Source: Pseudomonas sp. SST3
Lineage (GTDB): Bacteria > Pseudomonadota > Gammaproteobacteria > Pseudomonadales > Pseudomonadaceae
Direction: 5' to 3'
Assembly (NCBI RefSeq): GCF_003325755.1
Contig: NZ_QORI02000009.1
Coordinates: forward strand, 62,001-126,000
DNA: 64,000 nucleotides
In this document: positions 60,679 through 64,000 of the stretch, in pieces
Layout of the letters: every line of letters starts with the position of its first letter
Position numbering within the stretch: the stretch's first letter is position 1
Notes under the pieces: generated by a model
The model's database searches: none
The model's input: the letters and a program-made list of their open reading frames with translations, nothing else
Told to the model about the DNA's origin: nothing
Translations under genes and position numbers: made by a program

Positions 60679-61530
60679 TCAGCTACCGCGCATGGCTTGT
60701 TCCAGCTCGGAGAAGCTCGGCCGGTGCGCGGACAGCAGCACCTTGCGGCCGAACTCCACCGCCAGGGTCGGCGGCATGCCGGAGGCGGACGCGACCAGGG
60801 TCGCCTTGATGCCCTCATAGAGGTTCAGTTCTTCCTTGGCGTCATGTTCGAGCGCGGCCGCCAGCGGACCGAAGAAGCCATAGGAGGCCAGGATGCCGAG
60901 GAAGGTACCGACCAGGGCCGTGCCGACCTTTTCGCCGATCTCGGCATTGTTCGCCTCGGCCAGCACCGACATGGTAACGACGATACCCAGCACCGCCGCG
61001 ACGATACCCATCGCAGGCAGGCCATCGGCAACGCGGGCTACGGCATGGGAGGGATGTTCCAGTTCCTCTTTCAGGCTGTTCAGTTCCATGTCGAAGAGCC
61101 CCTCCAGTTCATGCGGGGCCATGTTGCCCGACGACATGATCCGCAGGTAATCGCAGATGAACGCGGTCATCCGCTCGTCTTTCAGAATCGCCGGGTATTT
61201 GCTGAAGATGGGACTGGCGCTGGGCTCCTCCAGATCCGCCTCGATCGCCATCATGCCCTCGCGACGACTCTTGTTAAGAATTTCATAGAGAAGCCCCAGC
61301 ACTTCAAGGTAGTACTTGTGGGTATACCGCGAGCTGAACATCTGTAGCGACTTCCGGAACACTACCTTGATGGTGCTTCCCGGGTTCGCCTGGAGGAAGC
61401 CGCCCAGTGCCGCGCCACCGATGATCATCAGTTCGAAAGGATGAATAAGCGCGCCGAGTTTGCCGCCGGACAGCACGAAACCGCCAAGCACGCTGGCGAT
61501 GACTACGATGATGCCGATGATTTTTGCCAT
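60679..61530 (-). CDS. motA: Flagellar motor stator protein MotA
   Basis: A 283-residue protein with four membrane helices and a large cytoplasmic loop between helices 2 and 3 carrying charged residues that contact FliG. MAKIIGIIVVIASVLGGFVL opens the family, and PAMGIVAAVLGIVVTM and GTFLGILASYGFFGPLA are the stator helices 3 and 4. It forms the proton channel with MotB. A sigma-28 promoter lies about 100 bp upstream. Confidence 0.95.
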   Translation of the reverse strand: MAKIIGIIVVIASVLGGFVLSGGKLGALIHPFELMIIGGAALGGFLQANPGSTIKVVFRKSLQMFSSRYTHKYYLEVLGLLYEILNKSRREGMMAIEADLEEPSASPIFSKYPAILKDERMTAFICDYLRIMSSGNMAPHELEGLFDMELNSLKEELEHPSHAVARVADGLPAMGIVAAVLGIVVTMSVLAEANNAEIGEKVGTALVGTFLGILASYGFFGPLAAALEHDAKEELNLYEGIKATLVASASGMPPTLAVEFGRKVLLSAHRPSFSELEQAMRGS

Positions 61531-61634
61531 AGGAGGGTACGTCTAGAACCTGATCACAGGGCACCTGGAAGAAGCCGCGCGGTGTCGCGCGCCCACTGGG
61601 TTACAGGCGGGGGCGTATGAAAGAATTGTTCGGG

Positions 61635-61661
61635 TTATCGGTCGTTTTGCGCCAGACTAAA
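61635..61661 (-). promoter_or_regulatory. FliA (sigma-28) promoter for motAB
   Basis: On the minus strand TTTAGTCT and ACCGATAA are separated by exactly 11 bases. The -10 matches GCCGATAA at seven of eight positions, and the -35 matches TAAAGTTT at five of eight. The predicted start, near 61625, is about 95 bp before motA. Sigma-28 control of motAB is usual in flagellated proteobacteria. Confidence 0.65.
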
Positions 61662-61695
61662 GGCCATCCCGATGAAATGCTAGTTCGATGGCGCC

Positions 61696-63210
61696 ATGAC
61701 CACGACTCCTGTACCCCGCTCTCTTCCCGCCTGGCTCAAGACGCTGGACGCCGTTGTGTTGCCTGCGTTTGCCGACCCGTATGCGCGCGTCCATCGGGCG
61801 CTGGGCGATAGCAGCATGTCCATGCGCCAGATCGCAGAGCTGACCCAGGAAAGCCCGGTCCTGGCGCTGAGCGTGATTCGCGAAGCCAATCGTAACGCCG
61901 TATCCACCAGCAAACCGGCCGAGAGCCTGGAAGTGGCGCTCAGTCGCATTGGCCTGAAACGCGCCGAGGCGTTGTTCGCTCGGATACCGGCAAGCCAACC
62001 CCGTGACATCCCGAGGCCTCTGCGGCAGATATTGCTTATCAGCGCTCATGCCAGCCAGCAAGCCAACGGGTTGTTCGCCGCCCGCCTCGCGCGGCTCTGG
62101 CAGGAAATCCACTGGAGCAGCCTGCTGTTTCTCGCACCCATCTGGGCACTGATCGCGGCACATCCGGAACTGTTCGAGGCCTGGGAGCAGAGGGTGCTGG
62201 TCAGGCGTGAACCGGCCCACCAGGTTGAGCAGTCCTTGCTCGGCGTGCCGCTGCTGGAGCTTTGCGCGGTGACGGCCGAACACTGGCGACTGCCTGGCTG
62301 GATTGCCCAGGGCTACAGGCTGCTGAGCGACAATCGGCGCATGCTGATCAAGGCACTGCATATCGCCCGGGACAATGAACACCCGCTGCACCAGCAACAA
62401 ATGCTCGATGCCGATCCGGAGCTACGCCGCTGGCTGACCCTGCCGGGCAACACCATCGTCCTCGCCAATGGCCTGGCGCTCTCGGCACACCACAGCTGGA
62501 GCGGCATTCACAGCCTGCGCTGGCAGCGTCTCGCCGGGCTCTATTTGCAGGTGCCGCTGGCCGAGCTGCAGCAAATGGTGCATCAGCAAGCCGTAGCCAG
62601 CGCACAGGAGACCGGGCCGACCGATCTCTGGCATCCGGCGCAAGGACTTCTGTGGCCATGGGCAAGTGTTTTTCAGGCCCAACGGCTGGCGAAGCTGCCC
62701 GATACCGAAGCGCTGGCGCAATGGCGCACGCATTGTCGTGAACTGCTCATCGAACCCTGTCCATACGACAATATCGTTCAGCTCACCGCGACCGCATGCC
62801 AAGCACTGACCTGTGCAGGTATGCAGCGGGTGCTGTTGATGCTTGTTGATCGCAAGCAACAGCGCCTGGTCAGCCAGCAGGCGAACGGATTGCCGCCCGA
62901 AGCCGCCAGACTGACCCTCGATGCAACCCAGAGCCAAGTGTTGCGCAGATTGTTGGAAAAGCCCGTGCTGCTGCGACTCGAGCCCGACAACGTGGCGCAG
63001 TTTTCAGCGTTGTTGCCGGGAGCCCTGAAGGCGCTGTTCCCCAGCGAACATGTGCTGCTGCGCTCCGTGGGTCATGAGGGCCGGGTAGTTATGCTGCTGG
63101 TGGCCGACCAGAGCAACACCGCGTTCAGCGAAGTGGGTCTGCAAGCCTTTACCAAGACCGCCCAGTGCATCGAGCGGGCCCTGGCGATATACAGCAAACG
63201 CGGCCGCTGA
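61696..63210 (+). CDS. HDOD-domain protein with C-terminal GAF-like region
   Basis: A 504-residue cytoplasmic signalling protein. An HDOD domain occupies about residues 15-215 (SMSMRQIAELTQESPVLALSVIREAN, ALSRIGLKRAEALF). A middle region follows, and the last 160 residues form a GAF-like domain (YDNIVQLTATACQALTCAGM, LLMLVDRKQQRLVSQQANG). The HD catalytic pair is not evident, as is normal for HDOD. Such proteins bind partners in motility, cyclic di-GMP or stress signalling. It is divergent from motAB with about 165 bp between them, suggesting a motility link. Seven T follow the stop. Confidence 0.82.
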   Translation: MTTTPVPRSLPAWLKTLDAVVLPAFADPYARVHRALGDSSMSMRQIAELTQESPVLALSVIREANRNAVSTSKPAESLEVALSRIGLKRAEALFARIPASQPRDIPRPLRQILLISAHASQQANGLFAARLARLWQEIHWSSLLFLAPIWALIAAHPELFEAWEQRVLVRREPAHQVEQSLLGVPLLELCAVTAEHWRLPGWIAQGYRLLSDNRRMLIKALHIARDNEHPLHQQQMLDADPELRRWLTLPGNTIVLANGLALSAHHSWSGIHSLRWQRLAGLYLQVPLAELQQMVHQQAVASAQETGPTDLWHPAQGLLWPWASVFQAQRLAKLPDTEALAQWRTHCRELLIEPCPYDNIVQLTATACQALTCAGMQRVLLMLVDRKQQRLVSQQANGLPPEAARLTLDATQSQVLRRLLEKPVLLRLEPDNVAQFSALLPGALKALFPSEHVLLRSVGHEGRVVMLLVADQSNTAFSEVGLQAFTKTAQCIERALAIYSKRGR

Positions 63211-63255
63211 TTTTTTTCGCTAGACTTGGTCCTTTCCGACCGACCGAGGCTTGCC

Positions 63256-64000
63256 GTGTCCGCCTTTTCTACCCTGCCCCTGGTAATCGAACCGGCCGAT
63301 CTGGCCGAGCGACTGGATGCCCCCGAACTGATCCTGGTCGACCTGACGAGCGCGGCCCGCTATGCCGAAGGCCACCTGCCCGGGGCGCGATTCGTCGATC
63401 CCAAGCAGACCCAACTTGGCCAGCCGCCAGCGCCGGGGCAACTGCCTGGCAAGTCCCAGCTGGAAAGCCTGTTCGGCGCGCTGGGGCATCGTGCCGACGC
63501 GGTCTACGTCGTTTACGACGATGAAGGGGGCGGCTGGGCCGGGCGATTCATCTGGCTATTGGACGTCATCGGTCACCGCCACTACCACTACCTGAACGGC
63601 GGGCTGCATGCCTGGCTGGCCGAGCAGCGGCCGTTGTCGCAAGACAGCCCCGCCGCCGCAGGCGGGCCGATCGCACTGCAACTCGACGAAGCCCCCAGCG
63701 CGACCCGTGAATACATCGAAAGCCGGCTCGGCGCTTCCGATCTGGTGATCTGGGACGCCCGTTCGCCCGAGGAATACCGCGGCGAAAAAGCACTCGCAGC
63801 ACGTACCGGCCATATTCCCGGGGCGATCAATTTCGAATGGACGGCGGCTATGGATCCGGCACGCGCGCTACGCATCCGCGAGGACATTGCCGAACGGCTG
63901 GAGGCACTCGGTATCACCGCCGACAAAGAAATCATTACTCACTGCCAGACGCATCACCGCTCCGGCTTCACCTACCTGCTGGCCAAGGCCCTGGGCTATC
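63256..64000 (+). CDS. rhdA: Thiosulfate sulfurtransferase (rhodanese), partial at window end
   Basis: Transfers sulfur from thiosulfate to cyanide or other thiophilic acceptors. Two rhodanese domains are visible: the first (about 5-120) opens LVIEPADLAERLDAPELILV and has RYAEGHLPGARFVD; the second begins near residue 145 with LVIWDARSPEEYRGEK and contains the active loop CQTHHRSG. That loop is identical to the one I recall for Azotobacter RhdA. The start is GTG 63256 with GAGGC upstream. The gene runs past 64000; about 248 residues are present. Confidence 0.92.
   Translation, partial: MSAFSTLPLVIEPADLAERLDAPELILVDLTSAARYAEGHLPGARFVDPKQTQLGQPPAPGQLPGKSQLESLFGALGHRADAVYVVYDDEGGGWAGRFIWLLDVIGHRHYHYLNGGLHAWLAEQRPLSQDSPAAAGGPIALQLDEAPSATREYIESRLGASDLVIWDARSPEEYRGEKALAARTGHIPGAINFEWTAAMDPARALRIREDIAERLEALGITADKEIITHCQTHHRSGFTYLLAKALGY

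Overview
The window is a GC-rich chromosomal segment of a Pseudomonas-group gammaproteobacterium, most likely the stutzeri group (Stutzerimonas). This rests on three observations. Gene order matches what I recall of P. aeruginosa PAO1 from ladS/thiD through miaB, ybeZYX, lnt, leuS, holA, lipA/lipB, dacC, rlpA, rodA, mrdA and proA to the cid/lrg locus, and again for orn-rsgA-motBA-HDOD-rhdA. A Pseudomonas-type REP element is present. Codon usage is uniformly GC-rich. I see no rRNA, tRNA, CRISPR array, prophage or insertion sequence.

Layout. 1-3401: a branched-chain amino acid/amide ABC transporter operon, livH-M-G-F plus the first codons of its binding protein, read leftward. 3402-4098: a gene-free region with a near-perfect NtrC box flanked by possible sigma-54 promoters. 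4099-12938: accessory metabolism and transport (GNAT enzymes, an NCS1 permease, a GAF histidine kinase, a small zinc-finger protein, a TorF-like protein, MFS and EamA transporters, an oxaloacetate decarboxylase-like enzyme). 12995-19440: a hairpin and REP pair, AMP nucleosidase, a MocR regulator divergent from a threonine dehydratase-like gene, a YefM/YoeB toxin-antitoxin pair with its operator, and AidB. 19709-37465: the housekeeping block ladS, thiD, thiE, hemL, a membrane protein, a Sel1 protein, miaB, ybeZ, ybeY, corC, lnt, an ElyC-family gene, a zinc-ribbon protein, leuS, lptE and holA. 37615-40500: arfA, a lytic transglycosylase and lipA. 40588-50723: a long leftward run proA-nadD-rsfS-rlmH-mrdA-rodA-mltB-rlpA-dacC-ybeD-lipB, combining NAD and proline synthesis, ribosome maturation, cell elongation and lipoate attachment. 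50967-57054: a DedA-PAP2 fusion, a cidA/cidB/LON operon, a MaoC hydratase, a MORN-repeat/C13-peptidase lipoprotein and an NAD(P)-binding protein. 57080-64000: orn, a membrane-linked methyltransferase, rsgA, motB/motA with a sigma-28 promoter, an HDOD protein and the start of rhdA.

Three genes are each broken by one missing base: the membrane protein after hemL, the ElyC-family gene, and leuS. LeuS is essential, so at least that one is probably a sequence error, and the others deserve the same suspicion. The most interesting biology is an arfA gene with a perfect 13-bp hairpin inside its 3' coding end, a LadS-like kinase at the ladS position that lacks the receiver domain, a lipoprotein joining about eleven MORN repeats to a caspase-fold peptidase, and an NtrC enhancer-like site between the liv operon and an acetyltransferase.
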